Below, piece after piece: positions 55,022 through 63,980 of a stretch of DNA of 64,000 nucleotides; position 1 is the stretch's first letter; each line of letters begins with the position of its first letter. Origin of the DNA: Ignavibacteria bacterium. Lineage in GTDB: Bacteria; Bacteroidota; Ignavibacteria; Tepidaquicellales; OLB5. A program made the position numbers and the translations under genes. The notes under the pieces were generated by a model. That model ran no database searches and had not been told where the DNA came from. It saw nothing but the letters and a program-made list of their open reading frames with translations. The stretch is from NCBI GenBank assembly GCA_020852705.1, contig JADZAP010000001.1:1-64000 (forward strand), written 5' to 3'.

Positions 55022-55675
55022 TCAAAATTGCTTATTTTTTAAATATTCCAAATAGTTATTGAGATTTTTACCATAAAACTCTTTCCTTATGCTTGGCTGG
55101 TGGGGGAAGGGATATATATCCCGCTCAAGTTTATTATCTTTGGCTTGGCAGAAAGTAAAATTATTATCACATTTTCGGGTTTTGGAGTTGTAACTCCAAA
55201 AGTCTCTTACCTGGGCATTTTCACCTGCTAATAGCTGCAATACAGGCAAACCTAAAGCAATAATTGGAACCTTAGGATATGCTGCCAATTCCTCTTTCAA
55301 TAATTCAAGGTTTGCAGGTAAATGTGAGTGCAGCACACAAATTGTACGTTCAGGCGGATGTGTATAAAAATACTTAAATACATTGGTTGCATAAATATTT
55401 TCAAAACTTATGCCAATTGAGCTGCAAATAGAACTTATGTATGCTTTTAATGAGCCCGCTTTATCCAAGTTTAAAGTATACTCAATTGACTCTCTGCTCT
55501 TTACGTTTTTAACAGTCGGGTCTTGTCCTAATACTATGAGCTTAATTTTATTAGTGATCCTGAAAGGTAGAACCGGTAATAGATTTATATCAATTGGATT
55601 TTCTTTGAAATCATTTTGTGATTTCAAAGAATTTCTGATTTCAAGTGATTTATTAAATATTTCAGTAATTTGCAA
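55022..55675 (-). CDS. Uracil-DNA-glycosylase superfamily protein
   Basis: The 217-residue protein has the UDG water-activating motif LIVLGQDPTVKN, a central NVFKYFYTHPPE, an IALGLPVLQLL strand-helix and a C-terminal FPHQPSIRKEFYG resembling the HPS-type leucine-intercalation loop. In the family these remove uracil or other bases from DNA. Tyr of GQDPY is replaced by Thr, as in several divergent UDG families. Its start overlaps the nuclease gene by 14 nt. In this operon it could excise modified bases from phage DNA. Confidence 0.72.
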   Translation of the reverse strand: MQITEIFNKSLEIRNSLKSQNDFKENPIDINLLPVLPFRITNKIKLIVLGQDPTVKNVKSRESIEYTLNLDKAGSLKAYISSICSSIGISFENIYATNVFKYFYTHPPERTICVLHSHLPANLELLKEELAAYPKVPIIALGLPVLQLLAGENAQVRDFWSYNSKTRKCDNNFTFCQAKDNKLERDIYPFPHQPSIRKEFYGKNLNNYLEYLKNKQF

Positions 55676-56714
55676 TTTTATTGAGTGTTTTAATGGGTGT
55701 TAATTTATATTCATTATCTAAAACATTGCTTGTGAAATTCATAAGATTGAAATAGCCTAAGAGTTTCAATTTTTTCTTTCGCTTTTCAAAATATTTATAT
55801 CGGATACCATTAGTAGCTACAAATTTTGTGCACTTGGGAAAATTTTTTGAATAAGAATTTATTTGATTGTGGGTAAAACTTAGCCCATTACCTAATTGTT
55901 TTATCTCAACAATTATATCAGGAGTAGTGTTGTAATCCCCATCAAATAATCTACGGAATAATGCAATATCTATATGATTATATTCAATTTTAATATTCGG
56001 CTCATTCCAGCCAAGGGTAAAAATAAGCGGCAATACTAAAAACGATACAATCTCGCTTTCTGATGTTTGCCAGTCATTTTTTTGGTAATTGTTAAATAGC
56101 TTAGTTATCTTTTCAATGGCTTTTGAAATTCTTGTAACCTTTTCCGAATTTTTGAAATATTCTTGTAGGTGAATTTTTAATTCGTTTTGTTTAATATTGA
56201 CAGTTTCAGGCAACTTTCTTTTAAGGAATGTTTTTTTAGAATATTCAAATTCTGTTTTATATATCTCTTTATAAACTACAGGATTGTTACAGCCTGATAG
56301 AGTACTTTGGCTTAATGGTGTATTATTAAATTGAATAACTTTATTTTTTGTTTTAGGTCTATACCATTTCACTCTTACAAAATGTTGAAGATCCCAACCA
56401 TCAACATCCTGGAAACAGTTTGAGTAATTATATTCTGATAGAACTTTTCCTATTGCTAAAATTAACCTTGATCCTTTTCGAGCTATTAACCATTGACCTT
56501 TTTTTACATTTTTTAAAACTGCACCCCAATTTTTCCAAGTTGGATTATTTTTATAAAATTCAGTAGTAGAGATATCACCTTCTTTACCCGGTATTCCAGG
56601 GCCAACTAAAGCAACACCATATTTCAAGAATGTGTAAAAAAATGATCTGGTATCATCACCTGTACCAATTTGCCATGTATTTTTTGAATTTAAAATTTCC
56701 TTAGTAAACTTCAT
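55662..56714 (-). CDS. EVE/PUA-like plus HsdR_N-like nuclease fusion
   Basis: The 350-residue protein has an N-terminal half (about 10-125, WQIGTGDDTRSFFYTFL, KKGQWLIARKGSRLILAIGKVL, VRVKWYRP) that resembles EVE/PUA-type modified-base readers. Residues about 205-310 look like an HsdR_N/PD-(D/E)XK nuclease: SFLVLPLIFTLGW, HIDIALF with Asp249, PDIIVEIKQLG with Glu270 and Lys272, and NQINSYSK. A reader plus nuclease is the layout of modification-dependent restriction enzymes. Both assignments are pattern-based. Confidence 0.65.
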   Translation of the reverse strand: MKFTKEILNSKNTWQIGTGDDTRSFFYTFLKYGVALVGPGIPGKEGDISTTEFYKNNPTWKNWGAVLKNVKKGQWLIARKGSRLILAIGKVLSEYNYSNCFQDVDGWDLQHFVRVKWYRPKTKNKVIQFNNTPLSQSTLSGCNNPVVYKEIYKTEFEYSKKTFLKRKLPETVNIKQNELKIHLQEYFKNSEKVTRISKAIEKITKLFNNYQKNDWQTSESEIVSFLVLPLIFTLGWNEPNIKIEYNHIDIALFRRLFDGDYNTTPDIIVEIKQLGNGLSFTHNQINSYSKNFPKCTKFVATNGIRYKYFEKRKKKLKLLGYFNLMNFTSNVLDNEYKLTPIKTLNKIANY

Positions 56715-56744
56715 TAATAAAAATCAGTTGAATTTATTATTTTC

Positions 56745-57164
56745 TCAAAAGCATTTATTCCAACTTGGTAATTTTCTAAACTTCTCAAAATACTCCTGAA
56801 GCAAAAAGGATTCAGTATATAATGGAATGTGCTTTACATTAGTATCAACTGTGACATACCATCTAAAAATTAACTTTGAAATATTTTGTTCCTTCATTTT
56901 TCTAATTAAAGACTTTTCGCCCGACAAATTCCATCTGGTATTTACAATCCGTGTTCTTAGTTTCTGACCTTTGAAATCATTCCTTATATTGTTAAATGTA
57001 CCTGCTTTACCTATATATAATAAATTTTTCACATTTAATGAGTTTTTATAAATTAAATACACTCCGGGCTCATTAACTACATCTTTGCTTACTTTAATTA
57101 ATTTGTATTTTATTTCAAGAATGAACTTTCCATTTAGTTTATATTCGTTCAAAATATTAAACAT
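56745..57164 (-). CDS. GIY-YIG nuclease-like protein
   Basis: The 139-residue protein has GVYLIYKNS, then LLYIGKAG 10 residues later, Arg in LRTRIVNTRW and Glu in YTESFLLQEYF with a final LPSWNK, all positions expected for GIY-YIG domains. The family cuts DNA in restriction, repair and mobile introns. It lies 2 bases after hsdS, so it belongs to the RM transcript. Confidence 0.75.
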   Translation of the reverse strand: MFNILNEYKLNGKFILEIKYKLIKVSKDVVNEPGVYLIYKNSLNVKNLLYIGKAGTFNNIRNDFKGQKLRTRIVNTRWNLSGEKSLIRKMKEQNISKLIFRWYVTVDTNVKHIPLYTESFLLQEYFEKFRKLPSWNKCF

Positions 57165-57166
57165 AT

Positions 57167-58402
57167 TTACCCCTCCATCCGCACTTCGCCGCTCATCAAC
57201 TTGGGTAAAAGTGTATCACGCAATTTGGTTAGTGTGCGGATTTGTACGTTATTCTTTTCTTTCTTATCGAATAATTGCTTTAAAACACTTTCACCATTCA
57301 TTAATTTATTTTTTTCAGGCATTTTAAAGGAAATATCACCGATTTCACCTAAACTTAAATTTGGTTGTACTGCATGAACGATTCTACTTTCAAAATCATT
57401 TACAACATCTCGGGACTTCAATAAATAGTATAAGAAATATGGACTGATAGAATCTTTGTTAACTCTTAACAAGGCTATCGCCTGATTTGTATTTGCTGGT
57501 AGAAATCTTTCTGTTACAATTGCAACTCTTCCTATAGTACCGGCAATTGTGATAATTACATCATTTGCTTCAATTTTAGATCTATTTAGTGCATTATGAG
57601 TTACATCATCGATAAATGCAAATTTGCTCTCTATCAAATCCCCAAGATCTGTAATTGATTCAGCCTTTAAAAAATTTATTCCTGTTTTAGTAAATTTAAA
57701 TCCTAATGTTGTTGGAGTCGTTCCTTTAGTAATTGTCTTACATACATCTCTTACTTTCACTTCTTCCCAACTCTCATCTGCTTCTTCAATAAACCATTGC
57801 CTAAATAGTGTTTCGGCTAATGCTTCAAGTGTTTTGTTTTGCCGGTGCAGCAGATCAATTTTATCATCAAGGCTGCTGAGGATATCAATAATTGATTCAG
57901 CTTCGGTTTGGTATTTTGGATATAATATCGGGAAATCTCGAAGAAAACTAAGAGTTAAATAAGGTTGACTTGTCCCACTTTTATTTGAGTCTAAAATAAA
58001 TTTACCAATTTTTGAATTTAGAAAATAATATAACCATAATGCCTTATGTTCATTGCCAGCTTTTAGAATGCCAACATTTTTGACCGCATAATCTATAATT
58101 TCATTTCTTTCTACATAACTAAATCCGCAATATTCACCAATCATACTAATAATTACGTCCCACTGGTCAACTTTACTTCTAAGATTTATTTTGTTAAAGT
58201 CATCTTCATTTATGAAATAAGCATTATCAAAATCAATATTTCTACCTTTAATATGTTTTGAAGTAATCAAATATTTACCAATATTTTGTTCTTTCGGACT
58301 GTCGTGAGTACCATCTGTTATTCTAATGCAAAATTTCAACGACGGAATCAATTGCCAACTTGAAGGTATTTTGCCGTATATAGTTTCTGTAAATTGATCC
58401 AT
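57167..58402 (-). CDS. hsdS: Type I restriction-modification specificity subunit S
   Basis: The 411-residue protein has two target-recognition domains, one from about residue 15 (WQLIPSLKFCIRITDGTHD) and one from about 215 (WEEVKVRDVCKTITKGTTP). The two are joined and ended by the conserved coiled helices (LLHRQNKTLEALAETLFRQWF and RTLTKLRDTLLPKLMSGEV). It chooses the bipartite DNA site for HsdM and HsdR. Confidence 0.93.
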   Translation of the reverse strand: MDQFTETIYGKIPSSWQLIPSLKFCIRITDGTHDSPKEQNIGKYLITSKHIKGRNIDFDNAYFINEDDFNKINLRSKVDQWDVIISMIGEYCGFSYVERNEIIDYAVKNVGILKAGNEHKALWLYYFLNSKIGKFILDSNKSGTSQPYLTLSFLRDFPILYPKYQTEAESIIDILSSLDDKIDLLHRQNKTLEALAETLFRQWFIEEADESWEEVKVRDVCKTITKGTTPTTLGFKFTKTGINFLKAESITDLGDLIESKFAFIDDVTHNALNRSKIEANDVIITIAGTIGRVAIVTERFLPANTNQAIALLRVNKDSISPYFLYYLLKSRDVVNDFESRIVHAVQPNLSLGEIGDISFKMPEKNKLMNGESVLKQLFDKKEKNNVQIRTLTKLRDTLLPKLMSGEVRMEG

Positions 58403-58454
58403 ATCATATTTACTTCAATTGTGCAACCAGTAGTTGCACAAATGAAAGTTGACT

Positions 58455-60035
58455 TTATAGTTTAATTTTAGCTAAATTTTCAGCTATTTTCTTATTTAAT
58501 TCTGATTCTTCTGCAATCTGTTTTTCAAGCTCTGTTTTTAGTGACGCAAACCGCCCTGCAAAGTTAAAATCATCTTCTTCATCCGGCAAACCAACATACC
58601 TGCCGGGTGTAAGCGCATAATTCAGGGCTTTTACTTCTTCAATAGTTGAGCTTTTGCATAAACCCGCAATATCATTATATTCATTCTCACCAGTCCGCCA
58701 GTTATGGAAAATTGCGGCTAAGTTAGTAATATCTTCATCAGTAAATGCAAGGTTTTTTCTGTTTATTAAATATCCGTGGTTACGGGCATCAATAAAAAGT
58801 ATTTCGCCTTTGCGCTTAGTTTTATTTCTTCTTAAAAACCAAAGGCAGGCAGGTATCTGTGTATTTAAAAACAGCTTCGCAGGAAGGTTAACAATACAAT
58901 CAACCAAATCGTTTTCAACTAATGCTTTTCTTATATCACCTTCACCGGTGGTATTGCTTGTAAGCGCACCTTTTGAGAGCACAAAGCCAGCCATACCGGT
59001 TGGGGCTAAATGATAAATAAAATGCTGTATCCATGCATAGTTTGCATTACCTGCAGGCGGTGTTAGCTTTTGCCCTAAAACGCTCCAACGGGCATCATCA
59101 CGCAGCAGCTCACCGCTCCAGTCGCTATCGTTAAACGGAGGGTTCGCAATAATGTAATCGGCTTTCAGGTCCTTGTGTGCATCATTTAAAAAGCTGCCTT
59201 CATTGTTCCATCTAACATTACTGCTATCAATACCACGGATTGCAAGGTTCATCTTGCATAAACGCCATGTGGTCTGGTTGCTTTCCTGCCCAAAGATAGA
59301 TATCCTGTCCTTGGGGTCTAACTCCAATCCTTTTTTGCCCGGTTTTTTGTAACGGTCTTTATGAGCTTCAACAAACTTTTCACTTTGCACAAACATTCCG
59401 CCAGAGCCACAGCAAGGATCAAACACCCTGCCTTCGTATGGCTCAAGCATTTCAACCAGCAGCTTTACAACACTTGCGGGAGTGTAGAACTGTCCGCCTT
59501 TTTTGCCTTCGGCAAGGGCAAACTCACCCAGGAAGTACTCAAACACTCTTCCAAGTATATCTTTACTTCTTGCTTCCATGGTACCCAATGTGGCAGTACC
59601 AAAAAGATCAATTAGCCCTCCAAGACTTGCCTTATCCAATTTTTCCTGTGCATACACTTTTGGTAATACACCTCTAAGGCTTTTGGGATTATCTTTTTCA
59701 ATCGCATCCATAGCATCATCTACATCTTTTCCAATCGTTGGTAATTTTGCCCTTCCCTGCAGCCAGCTCCATCTTGATGAAGGTGGAACATAAAATATTT
59801 TTTCTGCAGCATATTCGTTTTTATCCTCCGGGTCAGCGCCTTCGTAATTGCCTTTACCCTCAATTAACTTTGCATGAAGCTCTTCAAATGAATCGGAGAT
59901 ATATTTCAGGAAGATAAGACCAAGGACAACATGCTTGTATTCTGCAGCATCCATATTCTTGCGGAGCTTATCTGCGGCTTTCCACAGCTTCTTTTCGAGC
60001 GGCTCTTCTTTTATATCTTTTTGCTTTTTAGCCAT
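58455..60035 (-). CDS. hsdM: Type I restriction-modification DNA methyltransferase subunit M
   Basis: The 526-residue N6-adenine methylase has an N-terminal helical HsdM_N ([29 protein letters not shown]), SAM motif [14 protein letters not shown] and catalytic NPPFNDSDW. It modifies host DNA at the sites named by HsdS. It is the first gene of the leftward locus. The next gene starts 52 bases later. Confidence 0.95.
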   Translation of the reverse strand: MAKKQKDIKEEPLEKKLWKAADKLRKNMDAAEYKHVVLGLIFLKYISDSFEELHAKLIEGKGNYEGADPEDKNEYAAEKIFYVPPSSRWSWLQGRAKLPTIGKDVDDAMDAIEKDNPKSLRGVLPKVYAQEKLDKASLGGLIDLFGTATLGTMEARSKDILGRVFEYFLGEFALAEGKKGGQFYTPASVVKLLVEMLEPYEGRVFDPCCGSGGMFVQSEKFVEAHKDRYKKPGKKGLELDPKDRISIFGQESNQTTWRLCKMNLAIRGIDSSNVRWNNEGSFLNDAHKDLKADYIIANPPFNDSDWSGELLRDDARWSVLGQKLTPPAGNANYAWIQHFIYHLAPTGMAGFVLSKGALTSNTTGEGDIRKALVENDLVDCIVNLPAKLFLNTQIPACLWFLRRNKTKRKGEILFIDARNHGYLINRKNLAFTDEDITNLAAIFHNWRTGENEYNDIAGLCKSSTIEEVKALNYALTPGRYVGLPDEEDDFNFAGRFASLKTELEKQIAEESELNKKIAENLAKIKL

Positions 60036-60398
60036 AGGTTCCCTTGGAAGGGGATTTTGAGAATAATTAAGAATATTGAATATTTAAAATTAGGGTAATT
60101 TTAGGAAAAATAAAAGGTTAATGGATAACAACAAAAGAAAAATCTAAGAACATTTATTGAAGTTCCAAATTAAGGTATATTTTTGAAAATATATTCATTA
60201 CTGTAATAATGCTGTTGTTTGCAAATGATAGGGTTAAAGATATGAAGATCCATTGATTTGTTTAAGAATGTTGAACTACGTTTTAAAGGTATTTTGACAA
60301 TATATGAAACTACCGTCACCGCAGAAGACCTTTTGATTATTGATTTTATATTTGTAAAGCTATGAAAAAATATTGTATAAATTAAAACTAAAAGCGAT
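60036..60398. promoter_or_regulatory. Divergent intergenic region between hsdM and HTH gene
   Basis: No gene is visible. It must hold the hsdM promoter on the minus strand and that of the HTH gene on the plus strand. TATATTTG at 60347-60354 fits the -7 consensus for the rightward gene, though no good -33 element was found. Nothing clear was seen for hsdM. Confidence 0.3.
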
Positions 60399-60680
60399 AT
60401 GAGAAATAACGAATTAGCAGCGAAATTAGAAAAAATTGAGCAAATGCTTGCGAGCCAGGGAATAGTACTAATGACTTTTGATGATGCTGTAAAATATCTT
60501 AAAGTCAGCAGATCAACCTTATATAAGCTCGTTCATTTTAACAAAATCAAGTGCAGCAAGCCGAATGGTAAGCGGCTTTGGTTCTCAAAAACTGATTTGG
60601 ATTCATGGGCATTGAGCAAGACAAGTAAAACTGCGGATGAAATTGAAGCTGAGGCTATCAAAATGGTAAATTCTAAATAG
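60399..60680 (+). CDS. Helix-turn-helix (excisionase-type) DNA-binding protein
   Basis: The 93-residue protein has an N-terminal coiled helix (LAAKLEKIEQMLASQG). An HTH_17 domain follows: MTFDDAVKYLKVSRSTLYKLVHFNK, GKRLWFSKTDLDSWAL. This is the common Bacteroidota mobile-element HTH. It is divergent from hsdM and could regulate it or act in element excision. Confidence 0.85.
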   Translation: MRNNELAAKLEKIEQMLASQGIVLMTFDDAVKYLKVSRSTLYKLVHFNKIKCSKPNGKRLWFSKTDLDSWALSKTSKTADEIEAEAIKMVNSK

Positions 60681-60704
60681 AATAAGTATAAAGAGGGGCT
60701 ATTA

Positions 60705-61316
60705 ATGACGAAACGAATAAGCAGGTTAAATTCAAGAGAGCTATTAATGATGAGGAAATTTTTGATTTCCAGGGATGGCAATAAATGTAATATTTGCGGA
60801 AAGCCGGGAACTGCAAAGAAATTGATAGTTGACCATGTTGATAACGATTTCTTAAATAATGAAAAAGGTAATCTGCAATTATGCTGCCAGAGCTGCAATA
60901 TTAAGAAAAACCCACCGCATTGTTCAAAAAAAGATGTTGACAATTTCTCTCTCTCTATCTCTCTCTCCCCCATACCATCGGATTTGGATGATTCAAAATC
61001 ATATTTAAGTTCTGCACCGGATATAACACTTGAAAACTTTCCAATCTGGAAGAACCTTAGGAGTGAACCGCTATTTCAAAAGTGGCTGTGGGAGGAAATG
61101 ACCCGGAAGTTAACAATGGAAGTAGCGCAGGTAATTAATGATGGCGCTAACATAGCGAAATGTTCTTCTAAAACAACTACCGCGTACCTTGATAAACTTG
61201 TATATGAAACAGGTCCGTTTAAGGTCATTAAGGTACCAGAGACAGGATTAAGGATGCTGTGCTGGAAAGAGAAGCACTTTCCATTTAAAGAACAAGGTAA
61301 GAAATGGAGTGAATAA
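60705..61316 (+). CDS. HNH endonuclease family protein
   Basis: The 203-residue protein has an HNH zinc fold: CNICGKPG, then LIVDHVDND, GNLQLCCQSCNIKK, with two CxxC pairs and the catalytic His of VDHVD. The C-terminal ~100 residues are helical (FQKWLWEEMTRKL) and of unknown type. It follows the HTH gene by 24 bases, probably in one transcript. It may be a homing or packaging-type nuclease of the mobile element. Confidence 0.78.
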   Translation: MTKRISRLNSRELLMMRKFLISRDGNKCNICGKPGTAKKLIVDHVDNDFLNNEKGNLQLCCQSCNIKKNPPHCSKKDVDNFSLSISLSPIPSDLDDSKSYLSSAPDITLENFPIWKNLRSEPLFQKWLWEEMTRKLTMEVAQVINDGANIAKCSSKTTTAYLDKLVYETGPFKVIKVPETGLRMLCWKEKHFPFKEQGKKWSE

Positions 61317-61533
61317 AAATATTGGTATTTGAATTATTTTAAGTTTGAAAAATTATGAAATAAATTGTAGGTAAAAGTTGGTATCTAAACGGATACTTGT
61401 TATTTAAAAATGTTTACAAATGTTGACATTAAAATTGACTACAGAAAAACCAAAAATGCTAAGAAAAGCTAAGGTTTGTCTTTGGAGTTAACCTAACAAA
61501 ACATAACAAAGAAATGAGTAAAATTTAGAAATT

Positions 61534-61770
61534 ATGGATAATTTAAATAAAAACGAAAAATATATTTTTAGCAGAGGGGTTAAATTTACAACGATTGAAC
61601 ATGTAGCCCGTGAAGAGTTAAGTCTGGACCTAACAGAATACGCTATTGCCGACAGCATTTATCATTTAAGCAATGGCCCTTCCAATAAAGTACCAGGCTG
61701 GTGCTTTGCAAGCAAAGTGTATCTTGCCAGATTTATCGGCAGAAAACCAAGACAGATTGAAGGTATGTAA
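61534..61770 (+). pseudogene. Truncated HTH replication/regulator gene
   Basis: The 78-residue product starts like phage/element HTH replication proteins (SLDLTEYAIADSIYHLSNGPSNKVPGWCFASKVYLARFIGRKPR) but stops inside the recognition-helix region after RQIEGM. Full-length members have a further winged part and a long C-terminus. No continuation was found in the next bases. It appears to be a remnant. Confidence 0.6.
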
Positions 61771-62044
61771 TTATTGCACACTATAATGATATAACAAGTA
61801 TATATAAATAAATAAGAACCTCATTTTTTCAAAAATGAGTTAAAAGCTAAATTAAAAAATAAAAATTTGAAGAAGGTAAGAATTGTAAATTTTGGAATGG
61901 TTAAGGAATCATTGCGCCGCCGGTATTTAAAAAGGCAGATGAAACCAAATAGGCGTAAACAGAAAATATTTGTTAAATGACATTTTTTAAAACCAATATA
62001 GCTAACAAAAGCTAACATATAGTTGAAAGGAAACGAATAAAATT
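61771..62044 (+). other. Short stretch with a possible tiny basic ORF
   Basis: An open frame with ATG at 61897 ends at 61980 (27 residues, MVKESLRRRYLKRQMKPNRR and more basic residues). An in-frame open stretch runs from about 61821, so it may be the tail of a disrupted gene. No ribosome site is visible. Confidence 0.3.
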
Positions 62045-62227
62045 ATGAATAATTGCAAAAAATGTAAATTCTGGAACAGGAAAAAAGTTATGAGGCCGGG
62101 GGGATGCGGTATGTGTGAAAACAGGCATAGTGAAAATCATAAAATGGTAACTGGAATTAAATTTGAATGTCCGGATTTCAAAAAGGGAAATTTTAGTAAA
62201 AAGTTCATTATCTTATTAACACAGTAG
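62045..62227 (+). CDS. Small Cys-rich protein (60 residues)
   Basis: CKKCKFW, GGCGMCEN and FECPDF give six Cys suitable for a zinc or iron-sulfur site. The upstream GAAAGGAAACGAATAAAATT offers AAAGGAAA as a weak ribosome site. Such small Cys-rich proteins are frequent on Bacteroidota phages and elements. Function unknown. Confidence 0.55.
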   Translation: MNNCKKCKFWNRKKVMRPGGCGMCENRHSENHKMVTGIKFECPDFKKGNFSKKFIILLTQ

Positions 62228-62499
62228 ATAATTTATAGTAAATTTTCTAAAAATAAGTATATTTATTTTAAGGCAGTTAGTAAATTCATTTTTTGTTTTG
62301 AGAGTGTCGTATTTGGCTGGCTGATAAATATACCATTAATAAAATTAAAAAGGCTTTTAGGGGAAATTGATGAAATTGATTTCTTTGATGAACTACTAAT
62401 TCCATAGGTTATTTGTAAAAGAATCATTGCAGCATTGCGCAACGAGATCAATGTGTGTTAGCAAATGAGTGAAGTAAATAATGTCGATTTTTCAGAATA

Positions 62500-63357
62500 T
62501 TAACGATATGTCCGGTTGACATTAAAAGTGATTTCTACATTGCTAATCTTTTGGTAGATATCCGGTTTAGTCTGAAGATTATCTTTATAATAATAAACTC
62601 CTTCATTTTTAATCAAGTCATTTGCCTTAATTCTTACTTTTTCAAGTGAATAACCGCTTATATCAACAAAAATTATATCGATATTTGTTTCATCAGCACT
62701 TCTACCAAAATATTTATTATATATTTCGATATTAAAGTATAATCGATTATTTTCAAATTTTATTTTAGCATTATAATTTGTTCTTTTGAATTCCCTTTCT
62801 TTTAAAATTTCTTCATTAATTTTATCTTTGACAAAAAATGATGTTAAATAACCCCTGTTAAAATACACTAAAGTTGAGAGTGATAAGACAAAAATTAATG
62901 TTATAAGGATAACCAAATCTTTACGCAATAAAGAATTAAAAATATTAATTTTCTGCAGGAAAGAGATTTTATCAGATTTATGCATATTAGTTGATAGGTT
63001 TAAAGGTATACTTTTTGATAACTTATTTTCTAATTTTTCAATACTAACTTTGTTAGGTTGATAACTAATTTCTTCCTTATTTTCGATTTGTACTTTATCT
63101 ATAATTTCTTTTTTTGCCGTTATTGTATTATTAGAAAATCCGAAAAAAACACCAAGTGAAATCATAAAAGTCAAAAAACCTGTTTTAGTTGGGTCCTTAA
63201 ATATTGCTGTTAATATAAGCAACGATATAATGCCAATAATAAAAGTAGAAGCTAATCTTAAACCATTAGAATGCATTCTATCGTTATACTCCAAAGCAGA
63301 TTTCGTGAAAAACCTTGTAAGCAAGAATACTAATATGCCAATAATTACGATTGCCAT
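62500..63357 (-). CDS. Unknown membrane protein (285 residues)
   Basis: Two or three N-terminal membrane helices (about 2-14, 31-52, 58-76) are followed by a polar stretch, a fourth helix (about 148-168, LVILITLIFVLSLSTLVYF) and a C-terminal beta-rich domain outside the membrane (NYNAKIKFENNRLYFNIEIYN). No family is recognised. It may have a periplasmic binding domain. Confidence 0.6.
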   Translation of the reverse strand: MAIVIIGILVFLLTRFFTKSALEYNDRMHSNGLRLASTFIIGIISLLILTAIFKDPTKTGFLTFMISLGVFFGFSNNTITAKKEIIDKVQIENKEEISYQPNKVSIEKLENKLSKSIPLNLSTNMHKSDKISFLQKINIFNSLLRKDLVILITLIFVLSLSTLVYFNRGYLTSFFVKDKINEEILKEREFKRTNYNAKIKFENNRLYFNIEIYNKYFGRSADETNIDIIFVDISGYSLEKVRIKANDLIKNEGVYYYKDNLQTKPDIYQKISNVEITFNVNRTYR

Positions 63358-63564
63358 AATAAAATTATTCCATTATTCTTTACGTAAAGCAATAGATTTG
63401 TTATTATAAGTATTTTCTAAGTATTTTCTAAGTTCAAAATTACTACAAATTATTTACTAATACAGTACTATTTAAACTAAAATCGTTTAGGTTGTACTGA
63501 TTAGCATATTGGTAGAAGCTATATAAAACATATGATCAATGAAAATAGTAATTCATAAAAGATA

Positions 63565-63768
63565 TCATTTGCAATCGATATTCCTGAAATAATACAAACT
63601 TGGAATTTTGTATTTTTTAGCTAAATAACTATATTTCTCAGTATTACTTTTGAAAACATGATCAGCTTCAAATGCTGGTGTATCGACTTTTGAAAGGCAG
63701 GAATTAAAGATAAAAGCAGAAATGAGTAAAGATAAAAGAGCTTTCAAAGTAGTTAAATTTAAGTTCAA
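63565..63768 (-). CDS. Small lipoprotein (67 residues)
   Basis: It has a signal sequence with lipobox IFNSC and a short polar tail with FRNIDCK at the end. It overlaps the gene upstream by 4 nt (63765-63768), so the two are coupled. Function unknown. Confidence 0.5.
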   Translation of the reverse strand: MNLNLTTLKALLSLLISAFIFNSCLSKVDTPAFEADHVFKSNTEKYSYLAKKYKIPSLYYFRNIDCK

Positions 63769-63980
63769 TACGGACGCATATAAGTAAATGTTTTATACGA
63801 AGGTGCAAAAGCAGGTTCGCCTGAAGGAAAACAATCATATATCTGTACACCATGTTTAAGATAAAGGATATCAATTTGTCCTTTAGCATAAGGATAATAA
63901 ACTATTGCTTTCTGGGACTGTTCAATTGAGCAAGAAATAGAAATAAAAGCAATAAAGATCACAAATAGAATAACTTTCAT
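63765..63980 (-). CDS. Small lipoprotein (71 residues)
   Basis: The N-terminus MKVILFVIFIAFISISCS is a lipoprotein signal with lipobox SISC. The mature part (KAIVYYPYAKGQIDILYLKHGV, YDCFPSG) is short and beta-rich. It is paired with the downstream 67-residue lipoprotein. Function unknown. Confidence 0.5.
   Translation of the reverse strand: MKVILFVIFIAFISISCSIEQSQKAIVYYPYAKGQIDILYLKHGVQIYDCFPSGEPAFAPSYKTFTYMRPY

Noticed and set aside
62263-62451. 62-codon minus-strand open frame
   Set aside because: No ribosome site, low-complexity Ser-rich product and no match to a family; left as non-coding.
63704-63889. 61-codon minus-strand frame across the two small lipoproteins
   Set aside because: It lies in another frame over two overlapping genes that each have lipoprotein signals.
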